The position numbers and the translations under genes are program-made. 64,000 nt of DNA from Pelagibacterium sediminicola (GTDB taxonomy: Bacteria; Pseudomonadota; Alphaproteobacteria; Rhizobiales; Devosiaceae), in contig NZ_QMEL01000005.1 of the NCBI RefSeq assembly GCF_003390885.1, positions 124,001 to 188,000 on the forward strand, given 5' to 3'. The notes beneath the pieces are model-generated. The model was given only the letters and a program-made list of their open reading frames with translations. It did not search any database and was not told the DNA's origin. Position 1 is the stretch's first letter. Every line of letters begins with the position of its first letter. This document shows, in pieces, positions 47,522-55,206 of the stretch.

Positions 47522-49102
47522 GTGCCGACCCTTCTGCGTAACGATTCCGCGCGTTCCGTGCTTGCGCGCGCCATTCTCGTCCTTGTTTTCGCGCTAGGGG
47601 CCTTCGCCCTGCTGCTTCAGCCCGCCGCCGCCCAGAACGTTCCGCGCGCCTACGCCGGTATCGCGGTCGACGCCAAGACCGGACAGGTGCTTTACCAGGA
47701 CAAGGCCAACGATCTGCGCTATCCGGCCTCGCTCACCAAGGTCATGACGCTTTATATCCTGTTCCAGGAACTCGAAGCGGGGCGCATGAACCTCAATACC
47801 AAGCTCTCCGTCTCGGCCCATGCCGCCGCCGCCGTCCCCACCAAGCTCTACGTGCAGCGCGGCTCGACCATTTCGGTAGAAAACGCTATCAAGGCGCTCG
47901 TGACGCTCTCGGCCAACGACGTGGCACGGGTGATCGCGGAAAACATCGGCGGCACCGAAAGCCGGTTCGCCGAGCGCATGACCCAGACGGCCCGCGCGCT
48001 GGGCATGAGCAAGACCACCTACAAGAACGCCTCGGGGCTTCCCGACCGCGGGCAGGTGACTACCGCCGCCGATCAGGCGATCCTCGCCCGCGCCGTATTC
48101 CAGCATTTTCCGCATTATTACGAATATTTCCAGACGCGCAGCTTCACCTATGGCAAGCGCACATACGGCAACCACAACGCCCTGCTCGGCCAGAACGGCG
48201 TAGACGGTATCAAAACCGGCTATATCAACGCCTCGGGCTATAACCTGATGACCGCCGCGCGGGCCAGCAATCGACATATCGTCGTCGTGGCCCTCGGTTT
48301 CAACACCGGCGCGTCGCGCAACGCCAAGGTCGCCGAACTGGTGCGCACCTACATGCCCAAGGCCCGTCAGGGGGACTACTGGCGCGAGGCGATGATCGCC
48401 CGCCCCACCCTGCTCGGCACCGGTAGCAACATTCAAGTCGCCGCGGCCCCGGGCCGGGTCTATCCGCTCAACGGCCTGCCGCCCGTGCGCCCCGCCGCCA
48501 TCATGGCCGGTGCGGTACAGGTCGCCTCGGCAGGCGCCGTCGCAACCATGCCCGCCCAGCCCGAAGTGGTGCCCTTCCAGATCATTTCCGCCACCGACAT
48601 TCCAGCGCGGCCCGGCGACAGTGCGCTCGACCAGGCCACCTATGTGGCCACCGGCGTCATGCCCGACAGCACCCCGCAATATCCCGTGGACGATCCGATC
48701 GGCGCCTGGATCGCCGACACCATGCGGCTCAGCGCCTCCCCTTCGGACGTGGCAACGCTTCAGCCGGGGCAGGTCCTCGTGCCTCCCGCCCCCATCGCCC
48801 GCCCCGAAGGGCTGGCGCTCGACCTGATGACGACGCAGAGCGCCGATGGCGTGCCCGTTCAGGGCTGGGTGGTACAGGTGGGCGCCGTGCCGACCGAACA
48901 GGGCGCCGACGCCCTGCTGACCCAGGCCGCCGGCACCGTCGATGAGTTGAGGGACCTGCGCTCCTATGTCGAAACCTTCGAGCGCAACGGGCAGACGTTC
49001 TACCGTGCGCGCTTTGCAGGATTTGCCGACCGTGGACAGGCCCGCGTTGCGTGCGACGCACTGAGCGCCGCGTCCATGGCCTGCCTCACAGTACAGGGGT
49101 AG
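47522..49102 (+). CDS. D-alanyl-D-alanine carboxypeptidase with C-terminal SPOR-like domain
   Basis: Penicillin-binding D,D-carboxypeptidases trim peptidoglycan pentapeptides in the periplasm. A signal peptide (about 12-38, ending QPAAAQ) leads into the catalytic domain with Ser70-x-x-Lys73 (PASLTKVM), SAN at 130-132 and KTG near 231 (GIKTGYINASG). A long linker rich in Pro/Ala is followed by a SPOR-like domain (from about 445, WVVQVGAVPTEQGADALL). I chose the GTG at 47522, since GGAG lies six bases ahead and the signal peptide then starts properly; an ATG at 47423 adds 33 residues in front. Confidence 0.9.
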   Translation: MPTLLRNDSARSVLARAILVLVFALGAFALLLQPAAAQNVPRAYAGIAVDAKTGQVLYQDKANDLRYPASLTKVMTLYILFQELEAGRMNLNTKLSVSAHAAAAVPTKLYVQRGSTISVENAIKALVTLSANDVARVIAENIGGTESRFAERMTQTARALGMSKTTYKNASGLPDRGQVTTAADQAILARAVFQHFPHYYEYFQTRSFTYGKRTYGNHNALLGQNGVDGIKTGYINASGYNLMTAARASNRHIVVVALGFNTGASRNAKVAELVRTYMPKARQGDYWREAMIARPTLLGTGSNIQVAAAPGRVYPLNGLPPVRPAAIMAGAVQVASAGAVATMPAQPEVVPFQIISATDIPARPGDSALDQATYVATGVMPDSTPQYPVDDPIGAWIADTMRLSASPSDVATLQPGQVLVPPAPIARPEGLALDLMTTQSADGVPVQGWVVQVGAVPTEQGADALLTQAAGTVDELRDLRSYVETFERNGQTFYRARFAGFADRGQARVACDALSAASMACLTVQG

Positions 49103-49151
49103 AACCGAAAACCGAGTACCCGCATTGGTGCGTTTGTAACGGAGTAGCCCA

Positions 49152-49433
49152 ATGAGTGACATCATCGCCCTGAGCCGGTTGGCAAGATACCGCGCCAGTT
49201 CCCCCCTCGCCCATGAGGATGCGGCGATCGCCGATGAGGCTTTACGCAAGCTGGTCAAAAGCCTCGAGCCGCAAAAGCCGGTGCGCCGCCGCGTGTCCGA
49301 CCTGCTTTCGATCGTATTGGCGCTTTCGGCACGCACCCGCCGCATGGTGCTCCCCCGCGTCACGGTCGAAGTGGATGTATTCGCACCCAACGGCAGCCGC
49401 GCGGTCCAGCTGTTCTTTCCGGAAGAAAAATAA
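49152..49433 (+). CDS. Hypothetical protein downstream of the carboxypeptidase
   Basis: The 93-residue sequence starts MSDIIALSRLARYRASSPLA. It is basic in the middle (PVRRRVSDLLSIVLALSARTRR) and ends in a beta-rich stretch VTVEVDVFAPNGSRAVQLFF. I recognise no domain. The middle hydrophobic piece is too short for a membrane helix and may be amphipathic. AACGGAGTAG precedes the ATG. Location 49 bases after the carboxypeptidase suggests co-transcription. Confidence 0.65.
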   Translation: MSDIIALSRLARYRASSPLAHEDAAIADEALRKLVKSLEPQKPVRRRVSDLLSIVLALSARTRRMVLPRVTVEVDVFAPNGSRAVQLFFPEEK

Positions 49434-49504
49434 CGGAACTTCCCCGCCTCCAGCGCCATTGCCAGAACCGCAAGTGTCGTATCAAACTTGCCGCAAACTG
49501 AGCA

Positions 49505-50278
49505 ATGGAGGAGGCGCAGGTGCAGTTTGAAAACAGGATCGTCCTCGTGACCGGAGCGGGATCGGGGATCGGCCGGGCCACGGCGCAGGCTTTCGCCCGG
49601 CAGGGCGCGCACGTGATCGGGCTGGACCTAAATTCCGAATCCCTTGGTACCCTCACCCAAGACGGCATCGAAACCATCCGCGCGGACGTCTCCGATCCCG
49701 CCGACATGCAGTCGGCCTTCGACCAGATCACCGAACGCCATGGACGGCTCGACGCCACCTTCGCCAATGCGGGCGTCAACGGCACCTGGGCCCCCATCGA
49801 GGACATGCGGGTCGAAGACTGGGACCAGGTGATGGGCATCAATTTGCGGGGCACGTTCCTCACCGTGCACCACACCGTACCCCTGATGCGCGGCGCCGGC
49901 GGCTCGATCATCATCACCTCCTCGATCACCGGCACCCGCATCTACAACATCACCGGCGCCTCGGCCTATGCAGCCACCAAAGGCGCACAGCTTTCCTATA
50001 CGAAAATGGCGGCGCTCGAACTGGCCCGCTACAAGATCCGCGTCAACGCCGTATGCCCGGGCCGCATCCAAAGCAACATCCACGCCAATCCCAAGCACGG
50101 GCTCGAAAAGATCACCGTCCCCGCCGACTATCCCGACGGCGACATCCCGCTGACGGGCGGCACGGACGGCAAGCCCGAGGACGTCGCCGATGTCGTGACG
50201 TTCCTTGCCTCGGATGCGTCACGGCACGTCACCGGCACCTTCGTTTTCGTCGACGGCGGGCAATCGCTGCTGGTTTGA
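49505..50278 (+). CDS. SDR-family oxidoreductase
   Basis: A short-chain dehydrogenase/reductase of 257 residues. The cofactor loop VTGAGSGIGRATAQAF, acidic GLDL at the end of strand 2 (suggesting NAD preference), NAGVNG, the catalytic Ser (TSSITG) and YAATK are all present, as is the C-terminal GTFVFVDGGQSLLV. The substrate is unknown. GGAGG lies before the start. Family A repeats follow. Confidence 0.92.
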   Translation: MEEAQVQFENRIVLVTGAGSGIGRATAQAFARQGAHVIGLDLNSESLGTLTQDGIETIRADVSDPADMQSAFDQITERHGRLDATFANAGVNGTWAPIEDMRVEDWDQVMGINLRGTFLTVHHTVPLMRGAGGSIIITSSITGTRIYNITGASAYAATKGAQLSYTKMAALELARYKIRVNAVCPGRIQSNIHANPKHGLEKITVPADYPDGDIPLTGGTDGKPEDVADVVTFLASDASRHVTGTFVFVDGGQSLLV

Positions 50279-50306
50279 AGGGAGCGAACGCAGAGCAGGT
50301 GGAGGC

Positions 50307-50408
50307 ATCGCGCTGGATTCCGGGAATAAATCCCGGAATGACAATGGTGTGTTTTGCGCGTTCTTACCTATCTCCGGTGTCACCCCGGGATTTATTACCG
50401 GGGTCCAG
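50307..50408. repeat. Family A repeat pair, facing copies
   Basis: The unit ATCGCGCTGGATTCCGGGAA ... TCCCGGAATGACA (50307-50343) faces a second unit GTGTCACCCCGGGATTTATT ... ACCGGGGTCCAG (50377-50408). The spacing of about 33 bases matches the pair at 10.4 kb. It lies between convergent SDR and mipZ genes. Confidence 0.84.
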
Positions 50409-50434
50409 AGGATGCCAGCCACAAACGCGGAATT

Positions 50435-51298
50435 CTATGCGGCGGATTCCGCGAAAGGCTGGCGCTTCGCCTGCATCCGTCCGGCGCGCGGCAGGTTGAG
50501 AGCTTCGAGCAGACCCCGGTATTCCTGCCGCGCTGCCACATGACTCATGGAAGGCGCACCGCCCAGCATGTCCTCACTGAGAGGATCGAACACCGTCATC
50601 CCGAAGGGAAAGAGCGAGCGGAAAATGACGCGCTCGGCAATGCCATCGGCAACCCGGCACCCGAGCCGCGCCGAAATATTATCCAGTCCCGTCTGCACCA
50701 GCCGCGCGTTGCGCGAGGCGAGCATCGAAATCCTGTTGCGCACCAGCACCCAGTCGATCGAACGCCCGTCGATATTGAGCCTCTCGCTGCGCGCGCGCTG
50801 CACCAGCCGGCTGTAATGGCTCAATTCCCGCACATTGCCCGTTTCGGGATCGACCCGGGCGATGACGTCGAGATCGATGAGGCTGTCGTTGAGCGGGGTG
50901 ATGAGGGTATCGGCCATGGAATGGGCCAGCCGCGTCAAATGCGTATCGAACCCCGGCGTATCGATAATGACGAAATCGGCATAACCATCGATCTCCCCGA
51001 TCGCCTGCCGGAACATCTCGAACGCCATCCGGTCGTTGACGGTTCGGGAATCGTCGCGTGGCTGGGGCAGATGAAAATGCGCCGGCTGGGGAACCCGTAT
51101 TCCTTGCTTCCCGGCCCAGGCCCGCCGGTTGGAAACATAGGTCGTGAGCGTCTGCTGGCGGCTGTCGGTATCGATGGTTGCGACGCGAAAACCTTCGTAG
51201 GCTAGGAAAATAGCGAGGTGCAGCGCCGTGGTCGACTTGCCCGAACCTCCCTTTTCATTGCCCAGCACGATCACATGTGCATTGGCACGCTGCTGCAT
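50435..51298 (-). CDS. mipZ: MipZ-type division-plane positioning ATPase
   Basis: MipZ forms a gradient from the ParB-bound origin and inhibits FtsZ near the poles, placing division at midcell in alphaproteobacteria. The 287-residue P-loop ATPase starts HVIVLGNEKGGSGKSTTALH with the deviant Walker A Lys16 and Lys21. It has FVIIDTPGFDTHLTRLAHSM and the MipZ-typical TPLNDSLIDLDVIA and DWVLVRNRIS segments, which set it apart from ParA. The ATG at 51298 has GGAG six bases ahead. Confidence 0.93.
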   Translation of the reverse strand: MQQRANAHVIVLGNEKGGSGKSTTALHLAIFLAYEGFRVATIDTDSRQQTLTTYVSNRRAWAGKQGIRVPQPAHFHLPQPRDDSRTVNDRMAFEMFRQAIGEIDGYADFVIIDTPGFDTHLTRLAHSMADTLITPLNDSLIDLDVIARVDPETGNVRELSHYSRLVQRARSERLNIDGRSIDWVLVRNRISMLASRNARLVQTGLDNISARLGCRVADGIAERVIFRSLFPFGMTVFDPLSEDMLGGAPSMSHVAARQEYRGLLEALNLPRAGRMQAKRQPFAESAA

Positions 51299-51442
51299 AC
51301 CGCTCTCCACGCTCGTCCCCCCGACACAATCGCGAATCTGCCGGTCTGCCCATGCAGCATGTGTGCATTGCCGCACCGGCACAAGGACGCAATTTTTCTG
51401 ACCGAAAATGCTAGCTGCAAACTGATTAAGAATTTAGAAATG

Positions 51443-51468
51443 AAAAACGGCGGCCCGCAAGGCCGCCG
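51443..51468 (-). terminator. Intrinsic terminator after the PRC-barrel gene
   Basis: On the minus strand a stem CGGCGGCC/GGCCGCCG around TTGCG is followed by TTTTT. It lies 26 bases beyond the PRC-barrel stop and separates it from mipZ. It is a clear Rho-independent terminator. Confidence 0.88.
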
Positions 51469-51493
51469 CCATACAGCCCCCGGTCATGATGGA

Positions 51494-51895
51494 TCAAATC
51501 CAGTACGGCGGAATGCCGTAATGATTGTAGACGTCCATGCTCGCCTGCCGATCTTCCCAGTTGTAATCGTCCTCCGACCGGAAGCGCGGCGCGTCTTCCA
51601 GTTCAGCCTTTGAAAGATCGGTGCGGTAGCCTCCGATGCTTTCGTCGTAGACGAGCTTCGACCACGGCACGGGATAATGATCGTCCCCGATGCCGAGAAA
51701 GCCGCCAAAGCTCATGACCGCATAGGCGACCTTGCCGCTGGGCTTGTCGATCATCACGCGCTCGATGGTGCCGATATGCTCGTTGGCGTGATTGTAGACG
51801 TTGGTGCCCTCGACCTTGTCGGAGCCGATGAGGTTGCCCGACTCGCGTTTGTCGAGGTCGCGGGCGCGCAACCCGTTGTCCGTCCTCGGTTCCAT
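51494..51895 (-). CDS. PRC-barrel domain protein
   Basis: The 133-residue protein has a PRC-barrel core: LIGSDKVEGTNVYNHANEHI, GTIERVMIDKPSGKVAYAVM and FGGFLGIGDDHYPVPWSKLV. PRC-barrel proteins include the photosynthetic reaction centre H chain and RimM; stand-alone forms like this are frequent in Hyphomicrobiales and have no firm role, perhaps in stress. The ATG at 51895 is chosen because GGAGGA lies six bases upstream. Confidence 0.9.
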   Translation of the reverse strand: MEPRTDNGLRARDLDKRESGNLIGSDKVEGTNVYNHANEHIGTIERVMIDKPSGKVAYAVMSFGGFLGIGDDHYPVPWSKLVYDESIGGYRTDLSKAELEDAPRFRSEDDYNWEDRQASMDVYNHYGIPPYWI

Positions 51896-51993
51896 GATCA
51901 TTCCTCCATGCTTCACGTTGAGACATGGAAAAACGGGGTGCAGCCTGCGAAGTTCCCCAGATCGCCAACTAAGGCGGGAATCATCGAATAGGC

Positions 51994-52416
51994 CTAGATA
52001 AGCCCCAATTCGGCCAGTTCTTCCGCCATGCCGTCGGGCAGGCCTTCGCCGCCGCCCGCATCCAGATCGGGCGGAGCGTCCTTGGCTTCGAGGTAGCGCC
52101 ACCCCTGAAAGGGGCGCCGGGGATAGGGCATGGTGCGGATGAGTTCGGGATCGAGCAGGATGTTGCAGGCCGGACGCCCCTCGGGGTCGGTGGTCGCCTC
52201 AAATCCCACGATGCGCTGCCGGCACCGGATCGTGCCCGCCATGACCCAGTAGAGCGACCCCTGCCCCGCGATCTCGTCGCCGCGCCGGGGCGTCATGCGC
52301 GTGCGGTGGGCGACGAGCCCGTCCGGACGCCCAAACCCTTTCGCCTTGCGCTCGGCCCGCCAACTGGCCAGTTCCTCGACCGAGGACACGCCGACGCAGA
52401 GCTTGATGATATGCAT
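51994..52416 (-). CDS. DUF1489 family protein
   Basis: The 140-residue protein MHIIKLCVGVSSVEELASW ... RMTPRRGDEIAGQGSLYWVM ... RCRQRIVGFEATTD ... IRTMPYPRRPFQGWRYLE fits DUF1489, a family largely restricted to alphaproteobacteria and often a single-copy gene. Function is unknown. The fold is probably alpha/beta with a PUA- or ASCH-like feel, but that is a guess from the LYWVMAG and QRIVGF strands. Confidence 0.88.
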   Translation of the reverse strand: MHIIKLCVGVSSVEELASWRAERKAKGFGRPDGLVAHRTRMTPRRGDEIAGQGSLYWVMAGTIRCRQRIVGFEATTDPEGRPACNILLDPELIRTMPYPRRPFQGWRYLEAKDAPPDLDAGGGEGLPDGMAEELAELGLI

Positions 52417-52423
52417 TTCAGTT

Positions 52424-52468
52424 TCCGAAAAAAGAAGGGGGGGTGCGCCGCTATTGGGTGCACCCCCC
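52424..52468 (-). terminator. Intrinsic terminator downstream of the 33-residue gene
   Basis: On the minus strand GGGGGGTGCACCC and GCGCACCCCCCC form a GC-rich hairpin, followed by TTCTTTTTTC. It lies about 35 bases beyond the stop of the small gene at 52504 and just upstream of DUF1489. It therefore ends the short transcript and supports that gene as an independent unit. Confidence 0.8.
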
Positions 52469-52503
52469 GCCTAAACCAGTGTCTCCCATGGCGGGGCCTT
52501 TGG

Positions 52504-52605
52504 TCAGGCCCCCGCTACGATGGAAACAACGAAACCGAGCGAGACCAGACAAACGAAGGTCCAGCTAACGGCCCGCCAGCGTGCGGCCCAGGATTGGCTG
52601 CGCAT
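52504..52605 (-). CDS. Very small membrane protein, 33 residues
   Basis: The reading MRSQSWAARWRAVSWTFVCL continues VSLGFVVSIVAGA and stops with TGA. A basic Trp/Arg-rich N-terminus leads into one hydrophobic segment of about 19 residues, as expected for a positive-inside single-pass peptide. Evidence for a real gene is an ideal ribosome-binding site (AAGGAG, five bases before the ATG), the terminator shortly downstream, and isolation from other genes. A hairpin GGGGCCT/AGGCCCC overlaps the stop. Function is unknown. Confidence 0.6.
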   Translation of the reverse strand: MRSQSWAARWRAVSWTFVCLVSLGFVVSIVAGA

Positions 52606-52781
52606 GCGCGCTCCTTGCGCTGTTTAAACGACAAGGGATTATTAACCAGATGAAACGCTGCGGGCAAGACATGGAATTGCCATAATGCGTTCCGACGCCG
52701 CCATAAGCATTTTCCCAAAGGAAATCATAAGCCCGGGCTTAGCCCGCACCCCGCAATGCTTGTGGAAAACAGGAGGCTGAT

Positions 52782-53549
52782 ATGGAAGCATCATCTGCTG
52801 TTTCCCACCGGGCGGGTCGCTGGGACGCGGTTTTATGGACCATTCTTGGTCCACTGGCCTGCACCCTCATCGCGATGGGCGTCAATCACCGGCTTTTCAT
52901 GGGGCTCGATCCCCTCGCCTATGAGGCGGGGCTGCAAAGCGCGGTGATCCTGCCGCTTTGCGTGGGCACGCCGATCTTCCTGTTCTTCTCGCTCAAGATG
53001 CGTGACCTCGCCATCGCCAACCATCGGCTCCGCATCATGGCGGCGACCGACGGGCTCACCGCCTGCCTCAACCGCAGCGCCTTTTCCGCACAGGTCGATG
53101 CCCGCGCCGCGATGAGCGGCACCACGATGGGTGCCGGCGCGCTGTTGATCCTCGATGCCGACAGGTTCAAGCTCATCAACGACCGCTTCGGTCATCAGGC
53201 AGGCGACAGGGCGCTGGAACTGATCGCGGAAACATTGCGCGCAACCGTGCGCGCCGGCGATATCGTGGGACGGCTGGGCGGCGAGGAGTTCGGAGTGCTC
53301 CTGCCCAATATCGACCGGGTATCGGCTGGCCGGGTCGCCGAAAGACTCCGTACGGCCGTGGCGGGGATCACCTTCGTCGCCGATGGCCGCAGCTACCCGC
53401 TCTCGGTGAGCATCGGGGGCGTGGTGTTCGACGAAGAGGCGAGCTTCGAGCTGCTGTTCCAGCAGGCCGACGACCGGCTCTATCACGCCAAGCAGACCGG
53501 GCGGAACAAGGTTGCCATGACGAGCTACATCGCCGCGGTGGCCGGTTGA
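52782..53549 (+). CDS. Membrane-anchored diguanylate cyclase (GGDEF)
   Basis: The 255-residue protein has two membrane helices (about 17-38 and 52-72) and a GGDEF domain from about 85 (AATDGLTACLNRSAFSAQV). The active site is RLGGEEFGVLLP, with the RAGD inhibitory site five residues before it and LLILDADRFKLINDRFGHQAGD for metal binding. All catalytic residues are present, so c-di-GMP synthesis with product inhibition is expected. There is no sensory domain apart from the membrane part. Confidence 0.93.
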   Translation: MEASSAVSHRAGRWDAVLWTILGPLACTLIAMGVNHRLFMGLDPLAYEAGLQSAVILPLCVGTPIFLFFSLKMRDLAIANHRLRIMAATDGLTACLNRSAFSAQVDARAAMSGTTMGAGALLILDADRFKLINDRFGHQAGDRALELIAETLRATVRAGDIVGRLGGEEFGVLLPNIDRVSAGRVAERLRTAVAGITFVADGRSYPLSVSIGGVVFDEEASFELLFQQADDRLYHAKQTGRNKVAMTSYIAAVAG

Positions 53550-53621
53550 TACCCGGTTGGGGAAGCAAGGGAGGGCGGGGCGGCCTCTGGCACTTCATTA
53601 CCGCCTGTTGTATCGAAAAGC

Positions 53622-54173
53622 ATGCCTTCGCTCCCCCCCGATTTCTTCGATAACGACGTTGCAAACGTCGCCCGCGCACTCATCGGCAAGCAGTTGCTGG
53701 TGGGTGGTGTGGGCGGGATTATCGTTGAAACCGAAGCCTATGGCCGCGACGATCCGGCCTCGCACAGTTTTCGCGGCCCCACCGCGCGCAATGCCGCGAT
53801 GTTCGGCCCGCCGGGCACGGCCTATATCTACCGGTCATACGGCATCCACTGGTGCTTCAACATGGTGTGCAGGCCGGGAACCGCCGTGCTGATCCGGGCG
53901 CTCGAACCCACCGATGGTCTTGCGGCGATGGCCGCGCGGCGCGGGCTCGAAAACCCGTTGCGCCTCTGCGCCGGGCCGGGCTGTCTGACGCAGGCGCTGG
54001 GCATCGATCTCGGCCACGACGGGCGCGATCTTCTGGCGCCGCCTTTTATCCTCGAGGATGGCCCTGCCCTTGCGGTCACCACCGGCCCGCGCATCGGCAT
54101 TTCGCGGGCGGTCGAAATGCCCTGGCGGTTCGGCGCGGCGGGGAACCGGTTTCTCTCAAAACCGATGAAATGA
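53622..54173 (+). CDS. DNA-3-methyladenine glycosylase, AAG (Mpg) family
   Basis: The enzyme removes alkylated and deaminated purines in base excision repair. The catalytic Glu lies in GGIIVETEAYG, followed by DDPASHSFRGPTARNAAMFG and the AYIYRSYGIHWCFNMVC strand pair. At 183 residues it is of normal bacterial length. It starts 72 bases after the GGDEF gene and ends at a bidirectional terminator. Confidence 0.95.
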   Translation: MPSLPPDFFDNDVANVARALIGKQLLVGGVGGIIVETEAYGRDDPASHSFRGPTARNAAMFGPPGTAYIYRSYGIHWCFNMVCRPGTAVLIRALEPTDGLAAMAARRGLENPLRLCAGPGCLTQALGIDLGHDGRDLLAPPFILEDGPALAVTTGPRIGISRAVEMPWRFGAAGNRFLSKPMK

Positions 54174-54201
54174 AAAAGGCGCCCCGCAAGGCGCCTTCTT
54201 T
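54173..54201. terminator. Bidirectional terminator between mpg-type gene and L,D-transpeptidase
   Basis: AAAAAGGCGCCCCGCAAGGC continues GCCTTCTTT. The 8-bp arms AAGGCGCC/GGCGCCTT have an A-run on the left and a T-rich run on the right, so it can stop transcripts arriving from both convergent genes. Confidence 0.88.
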
Positions 54202-54217
54202 CCGAAGCGACAGACCT

Positions 54218-54835
54218 TTATGCCTGCAGCACCACGACCCGCGCGCCGGAGGGCACGCGCTCGTAAAGATCGACTACGTCATGGTTGATCATGCGGATGC
54301 AACCGCTCGACATCGCAAGGCCGATCGATTCCGGCTGGTTGGTGCCGTGGATGCGGAACATCGTGTCGTTGCCGTTGCGATAAAGATAAAGCGCACGGGC
54401 ACCAAGCGGATTGTTCGGCCCCCCGGGCACGCCTGAAGCGTAAGGCCGCATGATCTCGGGATCGCGCCTCAGCATGTTCGCGGTGGGCGTCCAGGTGGGC
54501 CATTTCGCCTTGCGCCCCACATAGGCATTGCCGCGCAACGCCAGCCCGGCGCGCCCGACCCCCACCCCGTAGCGCACGGCCCGGCCCTCGCCGAGCACGT
54601 AATAGAGATACTTGTTGGGCGTATCGACGACGACGGTGCCCTTGGCGTAATTCTTGTCGTAGGCGACTTCCTGCCGCCGCAAATGCGGCTTGAGCGCCGC
54701 CGTGTTCATCGACGGAAGCGGAAACCGCTCATCGGGGACGGCAGCGTATGCATTGAAATAGGAATTACGAGAAGAAGAGCAGGCTGCCAGAAACAACGGC
54801 AACCCGATCATAAAACCGCGACGCGATAAACTCAT
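54218..54835 (-). CDS. L,D-transpeptidase, Tat-type lipoprotein
   Basis: YkuD-family enzymes make 3-3 peptidoglycan cross-links or attach lipoproteins. The catalytic motif is HGTNQPESIGLAMSSGCIRM near the C-terminus, with the catalytic Cys in SSGC. The N-terminus is MSLSRRGFMIGLPLFLAAC: a twin-arginine signal (SRRGFM) and a lipobox with Cys19. The 205-residue protein thus seems to be exported folded by TatABC and lipidated. I chose the ATG at 54835 so that the signal peptide begins properly; an earlier start at 54877 is possible. Confidence 0.92.
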   Translation of the reverse strand: MSLSRRGFMIGLPLFLAACSSSRNSYFNAYAAVPDERFPLPSMNTAALKPHLRRQEVAYDKNYAKGTVVVDTPNKYLYYVLGEGRAVRYGVGVGRAGLALRGNAYVGRKAKWPTWTPTANMLRRDPEIMRPYASGVPGGPNNPLGARALYLYRNGNDTMFRIHGTNQPESIGLAMSSGCIRMINHDVVDLYERVPSGARVVVLQA

Positions 54836-54872
54836 CGGACAATGCCCAAACCCAGAATCAACAATGAGAGCG

Positions 54873-54897
54873 AACATTAACCATAACGGTTAATGTT
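54873..54897. promoter_or_regulatory. Perfect inverted repeat upstream of the L,D-transpeptidase
   Basis: AACATTAACC-ATAAC-GGTTAATGTT, a perfect 10-bp inverted repeat with a five-base centre, lies 38 bases before the L,D-transpeptidase start. It contains TTAACCAT, which resembles the CtrA half-site reported in Hyphomicrobiales, and it has the AT-rich symmetry of a dimer operator. No T-run follows, so a terminator is unlikely. Confidence 0.5.
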
Positions 54898-55007
54898 TCA
54901 TGCACCATAACCGGATGGAAAACCACGGAAGGGACCGTTCGGTCGTCACAAATATGTGAAAGGGCCGGGCTGCCTGCGGGCCGGCACCAAAGGCCGGTCC
55001 GGAAAAA

Positions 55008-55094
55008 TGGTGCGGTCGAGAAGACTCGAACTTCCACGGGAGTTACCCCACAGCGACCTCAACGCTGCGCGTCTACCAATTCCGCCACGACCGC
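55008..55094 (-). tRNA. tRNA-Leu, anticodon GAG
   Basis: The 87-base minus-strand sequence folds as a class II tRNA. The acceptor stem GCGGTCG pairs with CGACCGC before ACCA, the D arm is GCGGAATTGGTAGACGCGC, and the anticodon arm CAGCG-TTGAGGT-CGCTG gives GAG. A long variable arm and the TTCGAGTC T-loop follow. The CCA end is encoded. It reads leucine CUC/CUU codons. Confidence 0.95.
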
Positions 55095-55206
55095 ACTGTC
55101 CGGGGAATGCCTGCCCTTGAAGGGGCGGAGCGAGGCTGCATGTAGCAAATGGTTTCCCGTCCCTCAAGTGCCTAAATGGCGCTTTGGGCATAAAGTTCTG
55201 ATCAGC

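Noticed and set aside
52642-52854. Open frame of 70 residues on the minus strand upstream of the GGDEF gene
   Set aside because: It overlaps the GGDEF start antisense, has no good ribosome-binding site and no recognisable feature.
55008-55094. tRNA-Leu as an integration site for a genomic island
   Set aside because: Both flanks hold core genes, and I see no integrase or repeated tRNA 3' end nearby.
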